Shown piece by piece: positions 1 to 5,929 of a stretch of DNA of 8,154 nt (position 1 is its first letter; every line of letters begins with the position of its first letter). This DNA is from an uncultured Ruminococcus sp. (lineage in GTDB: Bacteria; Bacillota; Clostridia; Oscillospirales; Acutalibacteraceae). The position numbers were made by a program, and so were the translations under genes. The notes below the pieces were generated by a model that saw nothing but the letters and a program-made list of their open reading frames with translations, was not told where the DNA came from and did not search any database. The stretch is taken from assembly GCA_902773155.1 (NCBI GenBank), contig CACYDK010000183.1, forward strand, positions 1 to 8,154, given 5' to 3'.

Positions 1-59
1 ACAAGTACTCTTCTGCCCTTTGCGTTGAAATCATCAACACTCTTCTTGTTCAATGACAT
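1..59 (-). CDS. pgk: Phosphoglycerate kinase, N-terminal fragment (cut by window edge)
   Basis: Only the first 19 full codons and part of the twentieth lie in the window. They read MSLNKKSVDDFNAKGRRVL, which matches the usual start of bacterial phosphoglycerate kinase (MSLNKKSVDD..VKGKRVLVR), just before the conserved RCDFNVP segment expected outside the window. The enzyme is cytosolic and makes ATP by moving the phosphoryl group of 1,3-bisphosphoglycerate to ADP, the step after GAPDH, whose gene lies upstream on the same strand. The ATG at 59-57 is chosen because AGGAGG at 73-68 stands 8 bases before it; an in-frame ATG at 65-63 would be only 2 bases from that site. The family call rests on a short stretch, but one that is very distinctive. 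Confidence 0.88.
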   Translation of the reverse strand, partial: MSLNKKSVDDFNAKGRRVL

Positions 60-92
60 AATCATGTCCTCCTATAAATTATTTATATCATC

Positions 93-144
93 TCTGTGAC
101 TTGCGCATTGTCACAGAAAAGTCGCCGACTGTATGCCGGCGACT
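93..144 (-). promoter_or_regulatory. Tandem hairpins in the pgk 5' leader; first may also terminate the AAA+ gene
   Basis: Read leftward, an 8 bp stem (144-137 with 127-120, loop of 9) is followed by TTTTC, and then a second perfect 8 bp stem (117-110 with 100-93, loop of 9). The predicted pgk transcription start lies at about 141-143, so the first hairpin would form the very 5' end of the pgk mRNA. It also sits about 30 bases beyond the AAA+ stop codon and is followed by four T, so it could be a modest intrinsic terminator for that gene. Stems are seen directly; both roles are inferred. Confidence 0.55.
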
Positions 145-147
145 CTT

Positions 148-176
148 ATTATAGCAGGTGACGAACACACTGTCTA
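148..176 (-). promoter_or_regulatory. Sigma-A type promoter for pgk
   Basis: On the minus strand TAGACA (176-171) is followed after exactly 17 bases by TATAAT (153-148), and the -10 is preceded by TGC, an extended -10. The -35 overlaps the TAG stop codon (176-174) of the AAA+ gene. This is one of the best-matching promoters in the window and implies that pgk is transcribed independently of the gene in front of it, as expected for a strongly expressed glycolytic enzyme. Confidence 0.72.
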
Positions 177-2264
177 CAGTTCTAAATCCGCTCCCGTAAG
201 AAGTGAGATATCGGCATCCGGTTCTGCCACAAGCCTCTTGGACTGATTGAGTATCGCTTCTTCGACCTTATTGCGGACCAGTCTGCCGTTACCGGCTTCA
301 CGCGCATTAGTCGACTGTACTTTTTCATAGAAATCGTGCATTGGCTTTAAGACATCTTCATCTATCTCATAGCCCTTGGACTTAGCCGTGATCTTCGATA
401 TGGCCACCAGTTCATCTGCGGTATAATCCGGAAAATCAATGATATTCGGGAATCGGCTCTTAAGGCCCGAATTCGACTCTAAGAACTCTTCCATCTCCTT
501 GGAATAACCCGCTAAAATAACTATGAGATTGTCTCTGTTATCCTCTATGCATTTAACAAGCGCATCTATTGCTTCAAGGCCGAAGCTGTCATCCTCTCCC
601 CTGTACAGCGAATATGCCTCGTCTATAAAGAGCACTCCGCCAAGTGCAGATTTAACCACCTGGTTCACAAGAGGTGCCGTATGACCCACAAAACGTCCTA
701 CCAGATCGCCTCTTGATACTTCCACAAGCTGTCCGCCCGAAAGAACTCCTATAGCCTTAAGATACTTGCTGACTATACGAGCAATGGTTGTCTTGCCGGT
801 ACCCGGATTACCGGTAAAGATCATATGCTTATTGAGTTCTCCCGCCTTAAGTCCTTCCTCACGACGACGCTTCTGCATCGCATAATATTCCTTAAGACTT
901 CTGATATAATCCTTGACCATATCAAGACCGACAATATTGTCGAGTTCTCTCTCAACAGCCTCTTCTTCTCCGTTATAGCCGGAAGGAAGATAATCGCTTA
1001 GTCTTATCTCCTCCGCTTCGTCAATACGTATATAAGGCAGACCGTCCTTGCATGTGAGCGTAAGCTTCTTGCCCGACAGATCATCTCTCTCAAGCCTCAT
1101 TTCAGACAACGCACGAATGGTCTCATCATAGGTATCAAGCACACCCTTAAGTCCTCTGTTTCTGGATGTCTGAGATACCATATATGAATCAAAGCCTTCA
1201 TCAGTCTCCACATCATATGCAAGCTGTTTCTTACACCTCGCAATAAGCTGTTCCTTCTTAACCGTATTGATCTTATCAACAGCCTCTTTATCAAGTTCAG
1301 AGGTTATGCACACATCCCCCAAAGCATTAACAAAAGGCGCACCCATTATGCCGGCCAGCTTATCAAGCGGCATCTTACCCATAAAGATCAGATATTTGCC
1401 TTTTGCCTCGAAGGAACCGACCGTCTCCCCGGCAAGCGCATTGGTCACGCCGACAAGTTGACCGTTCGACATCACATATCGCTCCGAAAGTCTGCATTCG
1501 CCGGTCGTCACAAGATCGCTTATACGTGTAAGCATGGAGATATGGCAGTTCTCCATATTTTCAAATACAATTACGGATGATTTGTTCTGAAGGGCGGAAT
1601 ACAGATCCTGAAGGAAAAGTTTCTCCTCTGCAGCGGAAGGATACAACGACAGATCGATCGTATACGGACTGTCTCCACTTACCACACGACGCTTGTTAAG
1701 TTCAGCCGTAATAAGCTTAAGCGCATAATGTTTGCCGCTGCACTCAGGTCCCGTAATGAATACGCTGTTTAAAGCATCGTTATGATCTCTCTCGGAAACA
1801 AAAGGGCGCTTGAATGCGATTATGAGTTTTTTTATGAACTCATCCTGACCGAACACATTCTTCTTAAGTTCATCTATAAGTCCGTCAAAGTTCTTAAGGA
1901 CATCTGGATTATCCGCTGTCGCTGATACGGCTGCAGCCGATGTCGCCACACCGAAATCTGATTCCACATTGGTATTAAGTTCCTTTAATGCTCTGTTTAT
2001 ATCCTCAGTCGAATTCCTAAGCGCAGCATTGACGCTGTCTGCTGCAGCTGCGGCGCTTTGCGTTCTTCCGGCGGCAGCCTGTACATTCTTCTGAAGATCC
2101 TGCATCTTTATCTGAGCAGCAGTACCCTTCTTCTCCGCCTTTATGTCCGACAGATTCTCCATAAAGGTCTTGCCGTTTTTCTTCTGGCGCTTCTTGGCCT
2201 CTTCTATCTCCTCAAGTGTATAATCGGATCTCTTACCCCCGAAACCGTCCATAAAATCGTTCAT
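174..2264 (-). CDS. Two-module AAA+ protein, SpoVK/CbbX-type C-terminal ATPase
   Basis: A 696-residue soluble protein. Residues 1-120 are charged, then alanine-rich and probably helical. Residues 128-380 resemble a ClpB-like AAA+ module (it opens with VFGQDEFIKKL) but are degenerate: the Walker A is GPECSGKH (172-179) with His for Ser/Thr, the Walker B position reads VIVFEN (231-236) where the family has acidic DE, and the usual arginine in the LNR-type motif is Ala314. Residues 440-690 form an intact CbbX/SpoVK module: Walker A GNPGTGKTT (485-493), Walker B LFIDEA (545-550), AGY sensor-1 region (585-587), GLKSRF with arginine finger Arg604, and sensor-2 GRLVRN (660-665). Such modules occur in SpoVK, in the Rubisco activase CbbX and in EccA of type VII secretion; all remodel partner proteins. 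The partner here is unknown. It lies between gap and pgk. The start has a close GAGGGAG site. The family call is firm, the function is not. Confidence 0.85.
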   Translation of the reverse strand: MNDFMDGFGGKRSDYTLEEIEEAKKRQKKNGKTFMENLSDIKAEKKGTAAQIKMQDLQKNVQAAAGRTQSAAAAADSVNAALRNSTEDINRALKELNTNVESDFGVATSAAAVSATADNPDVLKNFDGLIDELKKNVFGQDEFIKKLIIAFKRPFVSERDHNDALNSVFITGPECSGKHYALKLITAELNKRRVVSGDSPYTIDLSLYPSAAEEKLFLQDLYSALQNKSSVIVFENMENCHISMLTRISDLVTTGECRLSERYVMSNGQLVGVTNALAGETVGSFEAKGKYLIFMGKMPLDKLAGIMGAPFVNALGDVCITSELDKEAVDKINTVKKEQLIARCKKQLAYDVETDEGFDSYMVSQTSRNRGLKGVLDTYDETIRALSEMRLERDDLSGKKLTLTCKDGLPYIRIDEAEEIRLSDYLPSGYNGEEEAVERELDNIVGLDMVKDYIRSLKEYYAMQKRRREEGLKAGELNKHMIFTGNPGTGKTTIARIVSKYLKAIGVLSGGQLVEVSRGDLVGRFVGHTAPLVNQVVKSALGGVLFIDEAYSLYRGEDDSFGLEAIDALVKCIEDNRDNLIVILAGYSKEMEEFLESNSGLKSRFPNIIDFPDYTADELVAISKITAKSKGYEIDEDVLKPMHDFYEKVQSTNAREAGNGRLVRNKVEEAILNQSKRLVAEPDADISLLTGADLEL

Positions 2265-2276
2265 ATATCTCCCTCT

Positions 2277-2330
2277 TGTCTTTGCTTATTCTGTGGGATT
2301 CGCAAAAAATCACAAACCTTATTCAGTATA
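2277..2330 (-). promoter_or_regulatory. Candidate promoter region of the AAA+ gene
   Basis: The interval behind the gap terminator has two possible leftward promoters. One uses the -10-like TATACT just beyond the terminator T-run, with only a weak TTTTCC-like -35 lying in the terminator hairpin. The other is TTGTGA with CAGAAT 16 bases later. Neither is close to consensus, and low read-through from gap is also possible. The start codon at 2264 is preceded by GAGGGAG, four bases from the ATG, which is a little tight. Confidence 0.3.
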
Positions 2331-2331
2331 A

Positions 2332-2366
2332 CATAAAAAGGGTTGTCGGAAAACCGACAACCCTTT
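2332..2366 (-). terminator. Intrinsic terminator of gap
   Basis: A perfect 13 bp stem (AAAGGGTTGTCGG at 2337-2349 paired with its complement at 2354-2366) with a four-base loop, followed on the minus strand by a run of five T. It begins about 25 bases after the gap stop codon and separates gap transcription from the AAA+ gene. The plus strand lacks a good T-run, so it is directional. Confidence 0.9.
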
Positions 2367-2390
2367 GTAATCTCACTAAGATATTCTTAA

Positions 2391-3422
2391 TTACTTAAGA
2401 AGGCTACCGAAGTGCTTGATTGTACGAACCATCTGGCTTGTGTATGAGTTCTCATTATCATACCAAGATACAACCTGAACCTGAGTTGTTCCATTGTCAA
2501 GAGGAAGAACCATTGTCTGAGTTGCATCGAAGAGTGAGCCGTATCTCATACCGATGATATCGCTTGAAACGATCTCGTCTGTGTTGTAACCGAATGACTC
2601 GTTAGAAGCAGCCTTCATAGCAGCGTTGATACCGTCAACTGTAGCCTCACCCTTAACAACAGCGTGAAGGATAGTTGTGGAACCTGTGAATGTAGGAACT
2701 CTCTGAGCAGCACCGATAAGCTTGCCGTTCAACTCAGGGATAACAAGGCCGATAGCCTTAGCAGCACCTGTGGAGTTAGGAACGATGTTAGCAGCACCTG
2801 CTCTTGCTCTTCTGAGGTCGCCCTTTCTGTGAGGACCGTCGAGGATCATCTGGTCGCCTGTGTAAGCGTGGATGGTGCTCATGATACCGCTCTGGATCGG
2901 AGCGTACTTGTTAAGAGCAGCAGCCATCGGAGCGAGGCAGTTGGTTGTGCAGGAAGCAGCGGAGATGATTGTATCGTCAGCTGTGAGGATGTCCTCATTA
3001 ACAGAGAATACAACTGTGGGGAGGTCGTTGCCTGCGGGAGCAGAGATAACAACCTTCTTGGCGCCTGCGTCGATGTGAGCCTGACTCTTGGCCTTTGAGC
3101 AGTAGAAGCCTGTGCACTCGAGTACAACGTCTACTCCGAGCTCGCCCCAGGGAAGCTCAGCAGCGTTGGGCTTAGCGTAAATGGTGATCTCCTTACCGTC
3201 AACGATAATGGAGTTTTCGCCTGCCTCTACAGTGTGGAGGTTCTGGCCGATAGTGCCGCAGTAGCCCTTCTGAGCTGTATCATACTTGAGAAGGTTAGCG
3301 AGCATTGCGGGAGCTGTAAGATCGTTGATAGCAACTACCTCGTAGCCCTCTGCGCCGAACATCTGTCTGAAAGCGAGACGTCCGATACGGCCGAAACCGT
3401 TAATAGCAACTTTTACTGACAT
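2391..3422 (-). CDS. gap: Glyceraldehyde-3-phosphate dehydrogenase, NAD-type (GapA)
   Basis: A 343-residue protein of normal family length. It oxidises and phosphorylates glyceraldehyde-3-phosphate to 1,3-bisphosphoglycerate with reduction of NAD in the cytosol. The Rossmann motif INGFGRIGR is at residues 7-15; the NDLT segment with Asp34 after the second beta strand fits NAD over NADP. The catalytic centre SCTTNC is at 157-162 with Cys158, and His185 lies in STIHAYT. The C-terminal SWYDNENSY motif (319-327) is present; most homologues have W or M where this one has Asn325. The segment [10 protein letters not shown] (241-250) also differs from the common RVPT/VxTGSV form. The start is set by AGGAGG eight bases before the ATG. 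It has its own promoter and a strong terminator, so it forms a single-gene unit. CTT leucine codons predominate, unlike the genes right of 4128. Confidence 0.97.
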   Translation of the reverse strand: MSVKVAINGFGRIGRLAFRQMFGAEGYEVVAINDLTAPAMLANLLKYDTAQKGYCGTIGQNLHTVEAGENSIIVDGKEITIYAKPNAAELPWGELGVDVVLECTGFYCSKAKSQAHIDAGAKKVVISAPAGNDLPTVVFSVNEDILTADDTIISAASCTTNCLAPMAAALNKYAPIQSGIMSTIHAYTGDQMILDGPHRKGDLRRARAGAANIVPNSTGAAKAIGLVIPELNGKLIGAAQRVPTFTGSTTILHAVVKGEATVDGINAAMKAASNESFGYNTDEIVSSDIIGMRYGSLFDATQTMVLPLDNGTTQVQVVSWYDNENSYTSQMVRTIKHFGSLLK

Positions 3423-3455
3423 AATATATTCCTCCTATGTTAAAAGTTTAAGATA

Positions 3456-3484
3456 ATTATATTGTATTTCCCCTCTAATTGCAA
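3456..3484 (-). promoter_or_regulatory. Sigma-A type promoter for gap
   Basis: On the minus strand TTGCAA (3484-3479) is followed after 17 bases by a perfect TATAAT (3461-3456). Initiation near 3449 would give a leader of about 27 bases containing only the ribosome binding site (AGGAGG at 3436-3431). No operator-like repeat is obvious, in keeping with constitutive strong expression. Confidence 0.75.
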
Positions 3485-3670
3485 GTGTTTTTGAGAAATA
3501 CGGAAAAATTTTTTGCGGTAAACAGGCGTTTTTCGGCGTAAATAACAAAAAGTTAGGGCACGTTACAAAATGTGCATAACCAGCAAGTGAAGCATAGTCA
3601 CATACTGTAAAAAACGCACAGAAAAAGCCGCTTTCAGCCAAAAATCTTCGCTGGGTAGTGAAGTTTATTC
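3485..3670. other. AT-rich intergenic spacer between divergent promoters
   Basis: No gene is supported here. The only possible structure noticed is a small hairpin (3558-3563 with 3570-3575, six pairs including one G-T). The base composition change of the window lies somewhere between here and 4128, but no repeat, attachment site or insertion-sequence end marks the border. Confidence 0.5.
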
Positions 3671-3699
3671 TTGACATATTCGTAAATTTAAGATACTAT
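3671..3699 (+). promoter_or_regulatory. Strong rightward promoter of the rny leader
   Basis: A perfect TTGACA (3671-3676) is followed after 17 bases by TACTAT (3694-3699), four of six matches to the -10 consensus, in an AT-rich setting. Transcription would begin near G3706, at the first base of a hairpin, and about 420 bases before the rny start codon. No better rightward promoter was found between here and 4128. Confidence 0.65.
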
Positions 3700-3705
3700 A
3701 TATAT

Positions 3706-4070
3706 GTGAAAGTTTGTGATATTTGACTATTTGTCATTTTCTTTCACCGAAACCGGTATTGGGGATGTTATCACCCGCGTTTAGCGTATGATCCGCTCGG
3801 GCGATAATTGTCGGAAAGCCTCACAGTGTATTTGATAAAACGCTTTCCGAGCCGGTTTGAGCTTTATCGGGAGACTTTGTCTCCGTAATCAGACTCGAAA
3901 GAGCCGTTATTTATAGATATTTTAATTTCCGGGATTTACCCTTTAGTACCGGCCGCTTTCCCGCGCCAAAGCCGCGGACTCGGTTTTTCGGCCTTAATAT
4001 AGAGTAAATCAACTTATTTCGCGCGTCACGCGCTTTAAAATATCAATGAAAATTGAATATCTTGCTTAAC
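3706..4070 (+). ncRNA. Candidate structured leader RNA or independent ncRNA upstream of rny
   Basis: The stretch has no credible open frame but many complementary pairs. Seen directly: 3706-3712 with 3741-3747 (7 bp) enclosing TGAC/GTCA; 3811-3819 with 3842-3850 (9 bp perfect); 3870-3875 with 3879-3884 (6 bp); 3961-3965 with 3973-3977 (5 bp); 4021-4025 with 4029-4033 (5 bp, TCA loop); and TCAAT-GAAA-ATTGA at 4043-4056. A long-range helix of 3748-3755 with 3981-3990 (8 pairs and a two-base bulge) could close the central part into one domain of about 240 bases. Segment GGAAAGC (3813-3819) has two possible partners, 3842-3848 and 3955-3961, so two folds are possible. I see no hallmark of tmRNA, RNase P RNA, SRP RNA, a T-box or a riboswitch I know. 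No clear terminator separates it from rny, so a leader is more likely than a separate RNA. Confidence 0.45.
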
Positions 4071-4124
4071 GGCACCTGAGGTTGATTTTTACACGAAATT
4101 AAAAGTATCAATCAAGGAGGTGTC
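4071..4124 (+). promoter_or_regulatory. Helix that would sequester the rny ribosome binding site
   Basis: GGCACCT (4071-4077) is complementary to AGGTGTC (4118-4124, one G-T pair), and TTGATT (4082-4087) to AATCAA (4110-4115). The two helices stack around a small internal loop (GAGG opposite GG). The exceptionally strong ribosome binding site AAGGAGGTG (4114-4122) lies inside the paired 3' arm, seven bases from the ATG. Closed, the structure should limit initiation; opening would expose a near-perfect anti-16S match. What opens it is unknown. Pairing is read from sequence; regulation is inferred. Confidence 0.5.
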
Positions 4125-4127
4125 ACG

Positions 4128-5684
4128 ATGCTGCCAATTTATTTAGCGATAATCATCGCTGTAGCCGCCGCAGCTGTGGCGGGCGTGCTGTGCTTTATCT
4201 TGGGCGCGGCTCACCGCAAGCGCGTAGCGGAAAAGCAAATCGGCAGTGCTGAACAGGAGGCCAACAAGATCATTTCCGAGGCTATGAAAACAGCCGAGGC
4301 AAAGAAAAAGGAAGCGGTTCTTGAGGGCAAGGACGAGATCCACCGCCTGCGCAACGAGAGCGAAAAAGAGATCGCCGACCGCCGCAGAGAGGTGCAGCGT
4401 CAGGAAAGACGAATTCAGCAGAAGGAAGAAAACCTTGACCGCAAGATGAATAATCTTGAGAACAAGGAAGAAAAGGTAAACAAGCGACTCAAGGAAGCCG
4501 ACGCCAAGGTGGCCGAGGTGGAGCAGATGAAGAAGAGCCAGTTCGAAATGCTCGAAAGGATCTCCGGCTTCACCATCGAACAGGCAAAGGCCTATCTGCT
4601 CGAGCAGCTCGATCACGAGCTTTCTCACGAAAAGGCAGTCAAAATCCTCGAGTACGAGGAGCAGCTTAAGGACGACAGCGAAAAGCTCGCCAGAAAGATC
4701 ATTTCGCTCTCGATCCAGCGCTTGGCCGCCGACCAGGTCTCGGAGGCCACTGTTTCGGTAGTCGCTCTGCCTAACGACGAGATGAAGGGTCGTATCATCG
4801 GCCGCGAAGGCCGTAACATCCGCGCTATCGAGAACGCCACGGGCGTCGATCTTATCATCGACGATACTCCCGAGGCTATCACTCTCTCGAGCTTTGAGCC
4901 CGTAAGGAGAGAGATCGCGAGGGTAGCCCTCGAAAAGCTCATCGCCGACGGCCGTATACATCCGGCCAGAATCGAGGAGACAATCGAGAAGGCTCGCCGC
5001 GAGGTGAACCAGAAAATCAAGCAGGCCGGCGAAAGAGCCGTGCTCGATATGGGTATCAGAGGTATTCATCCCGAGCTCGTTAAGCTCCTCGGCAAGCTTC
5101 GCTACAGAACCAGCTACGGTCAGAACGTGCTCGATCACAGCTTAGAGGTCGCCTATATTTCGGGTATGATCGCCTCAGAGCTCGGGATCGATCCGACTGT
5201 CGCAAAGCGCGCCGGACTTCTTCACGATATCGGTAAGGCTCTCGACCACGAGATGGAGGGAAGCCACGTCGAGCTCGGCGTCGATGTCGCCAAAAAGTAC
5301 AAGGAGAGCGAGGCGGTCGTTCACGCCATTCACGCTCATCACGGCGACGTTGAGCCCAAAACCGTCGTCGCCTGTATCGTACAGGCCGCCGACGCTATCT
5401 CGGCCGCGCGTCCCGGCGCAAGACGAGAGAATCTCGAAAACTACATCAAAAGACTCCAGAAGCTCGAGGAGGTCGCGTCCTCCTTTAACGGCGTAGAGCA
5501 GAGCTTCGCTATTCAGGCCGGACGTGAGGTTCGAATCATGGTCAAGCCCGAGGTCGTCAGCGACGATCGTATGGTTCCGCTCGCCAGAGAGATCTGTAAA
5601 AAGATCGAGCAGGATCTCGAGTATCCCGGTCAGATCAAAGTAAACATCATCCGCGAGGCTCGCGCGGTAGAATTCGCCAAATAG
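4128..5684 (+). CDS. rny: Ribonuclease Y
   Basis: A 518-residue protein, close to the 520 of Bacillus subtilis RNase Y. It is a membrane-anchored endoribonuclease that starts decay of many mRNAs and matures some RNAs in Firmicutes. Residues 3-27 form one N-terminal membrane helix; about 30-200 are a long charged coiled coil; a KH RNA-binding domain carries [15 protein letters not shown] (221-235); the HD domain has His337 in LDHSLEVA, the HD pair His366-Asp367 in LLHDIGK, then the HAHH segment (401-404) and Asp422. All expected catalytic metal ligands appear present. The start follows AAGGAGGTG by a good distance, but that site lies in a possible hairpin. It is followed by its own terminator, so it appears to be a single-gene unit, away from its common recA/recX neighbourhood. 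CTC leucine and ATC isoleucine codons dominate. Confidence 0.97.
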   Translation: MLPIYLAIIIAVAAAAVAGVLCFILGAAHRKRVAEKQIGSAEQEANKIISEAMKTAEAKKKEAVLEGKDEIHRLRNESEKEIADRRREVQRQERRIQQKEENLDRKMNNLENKEEKVNKRLKEADAKVAEVEQMKKSQFEMLERISGFTIEQAKAYLLEQLDHELSHEKAVKILEYEEQLKDDSEKLARKIISLSIQRLAADQVSEATVSVVALPNDEMKGRIIGREGRNIRAIENATGVDLIIDDTPEAITLSSFEPVRREIARVALEKLIADGRIHPARIEETIEKARREVNQKIKQAGERAVLDMGIRGIHPELVKLLGKLRYRTSYGQNVLDHSLEVAYISGMIASELGIDPTVAKRAGLLHDIGKALDHEMEGSHVELGVDVAKKYKESEAVVHAIHAHHGDVEPKTVVACIVQAADAISAARPGARRENLENYIKRLQKLEEVASSFNGVEQSFAIQAGREVRIMVKPEVVSDDRMVPLAREICKKIEQDLEYPGQIKVNIIREARAVEFAK

Positions 5685-5687
5685 CGG

Positions 5688-5741
5688 GCAGGGAGCCCCT
5701 GCGGCCGGTTCCGCCTTTGAAACGGCGCTTTGATCTCGGCC
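5688..5741 (+). other. Hairpins in the rny 3' untranslated region
   Basis: GCAGGG (5688-5693) and CCCTGC (5697-5702) form a perfect 6 bp stem with a three-base loop immediately after the rny stop codon, followed by GGCCG (5703-5707) able to pair with CGGCC (5737-5741). No T-run follows either, so they are not terminators. They may protect the transcript end, or be remnants of an older terminator; no function is shown. Confidence 0.35.
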
Positions 5742-5769
5742 ATACATAAAACCAAATAACAGAAATAAC

Positions 5770-5831
5770 CGGTCGGGTAGACGGGTTCCGCAAAATGAGA
5801 ACTCACCTTCCCGACCGTTTTCTGTTTTTTT
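5770..5831 (+). terminator. Intrinsic terminator of rny, two-part stem
   Basis: CGGTCGGG (5770-5777) pairs perfectly with CCCGACCG (5810-5817). Within it GGGTTC (5783-5788) pairs with GAACTC (5799-5804, one G-T), leaving a five-by-five internal loop. The outer stem is followed by TTTTCTGTTTTTTT (5818-5831). It ends rny transcription and isolates the symporter promoter. Confidence 0.88.
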
Positions 5832-5864
5832 AAACAAAAACCAAGCGACGACTGAAAAAAGTTG

Positions 5865-5893
5865 TTGACTTTTGGAATTTAAAGTGTTACACT
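5865..5893 (+). promoter_or_regulatory. Promoter of the sodium:solute symporter
   Basis: TTGACT (5865-5870) and TACACT (5888-5893) are separated by exactly 17 bases. Initiation near 5900 gives a leader of about 30 bases with AAAGGA at 5915-5920. The -10 lies inside a perfect palindrome, so RNA polymerase and a repressor would compete for this site. Confidence 0.65.
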
Positions 5894-5907
5894 TTAAAGT
5901 GCTAAAC
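5878..5907 (+). promoter_or_regulatory. Probable repressor operator: palindrome plus tandem 15-base repeat
   Basis: TTTAAAGTGT (5878-5887) and ACACTTTAAA (5889-5898) form a perfect inverted repeat around one T. The same DNA also reads as two adjoining 15-base copies, TTTAAAGTGTTACAC (5878-5892) and TTTAAAGTGCTAAAC (5893-5907), differing at two positions. The result is three AAAGTG-type half-sites in alternating orientation over the -10 and start region. Symmetry and place suggest a dimeric repressor binding cooperatively. The regulator is not encoded beside it and its family cannot be told from the site. Confidence 0.65.
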
Positions 5908-5929
5908 TAAATTGAAAGGATTTGACATT

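Noticed and set aside
2664..3098. 144-codon frame antisense to gap
   Set aside because: Serine- and cysteine-rich low-quality product lying wholly inside a certain GAPDH gene.
3435..3677. 80-codon leftward open frame in the gap upstream region
   Set aside because: It runs through the gap promoter and its ribosome binding site, has no ribosome binding site of its own that I can see, and its product has no recognisable motif. Judged a chance frame.
3788..3835. 15-codon open frame inside the rny leader as a possible leader peptide
   Set aside because: No ribosome binding site precedes the ATG, and it overlaps the 9 bp stem; no run of one amino acid suggests attenuation.
3706..4124. Known leader RNA families (T-box, common riboswitches) or housekeeping RNAs for the rny leader
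   Set aside because: I found no T-box AGGGTGGNACCGCG segment, no RNase P, SRP or tmRNA signature, and no riboswitch core I recognise. A model search is still needed because recognition by eye is limited.
4143..5138. 331-codon open frame antisense to rny
   Set aside because: The product is leucine- and aspartate-rich, as expected from the reverse of a coiled-coil gene with biased codons. RNase Y in the other strand is unambiguous.
5175..5837. 220-codon frame antisense to the end of rny and across its terminator
   Set aside because: Begins in the terminator T-run region and otherwise mirrors rny; a shadow of its GC-rich codons.
5893..5907. AGTGCTAA in the symporter operator resembles a half-site of the HrcA CIRCE element
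   Set aside because: CIRCE needs TTAGCACTC, nine bases, then GAGTGCTAA. The mirrored half is absent at that spacing, and a symporter is not a usual HrcA target.
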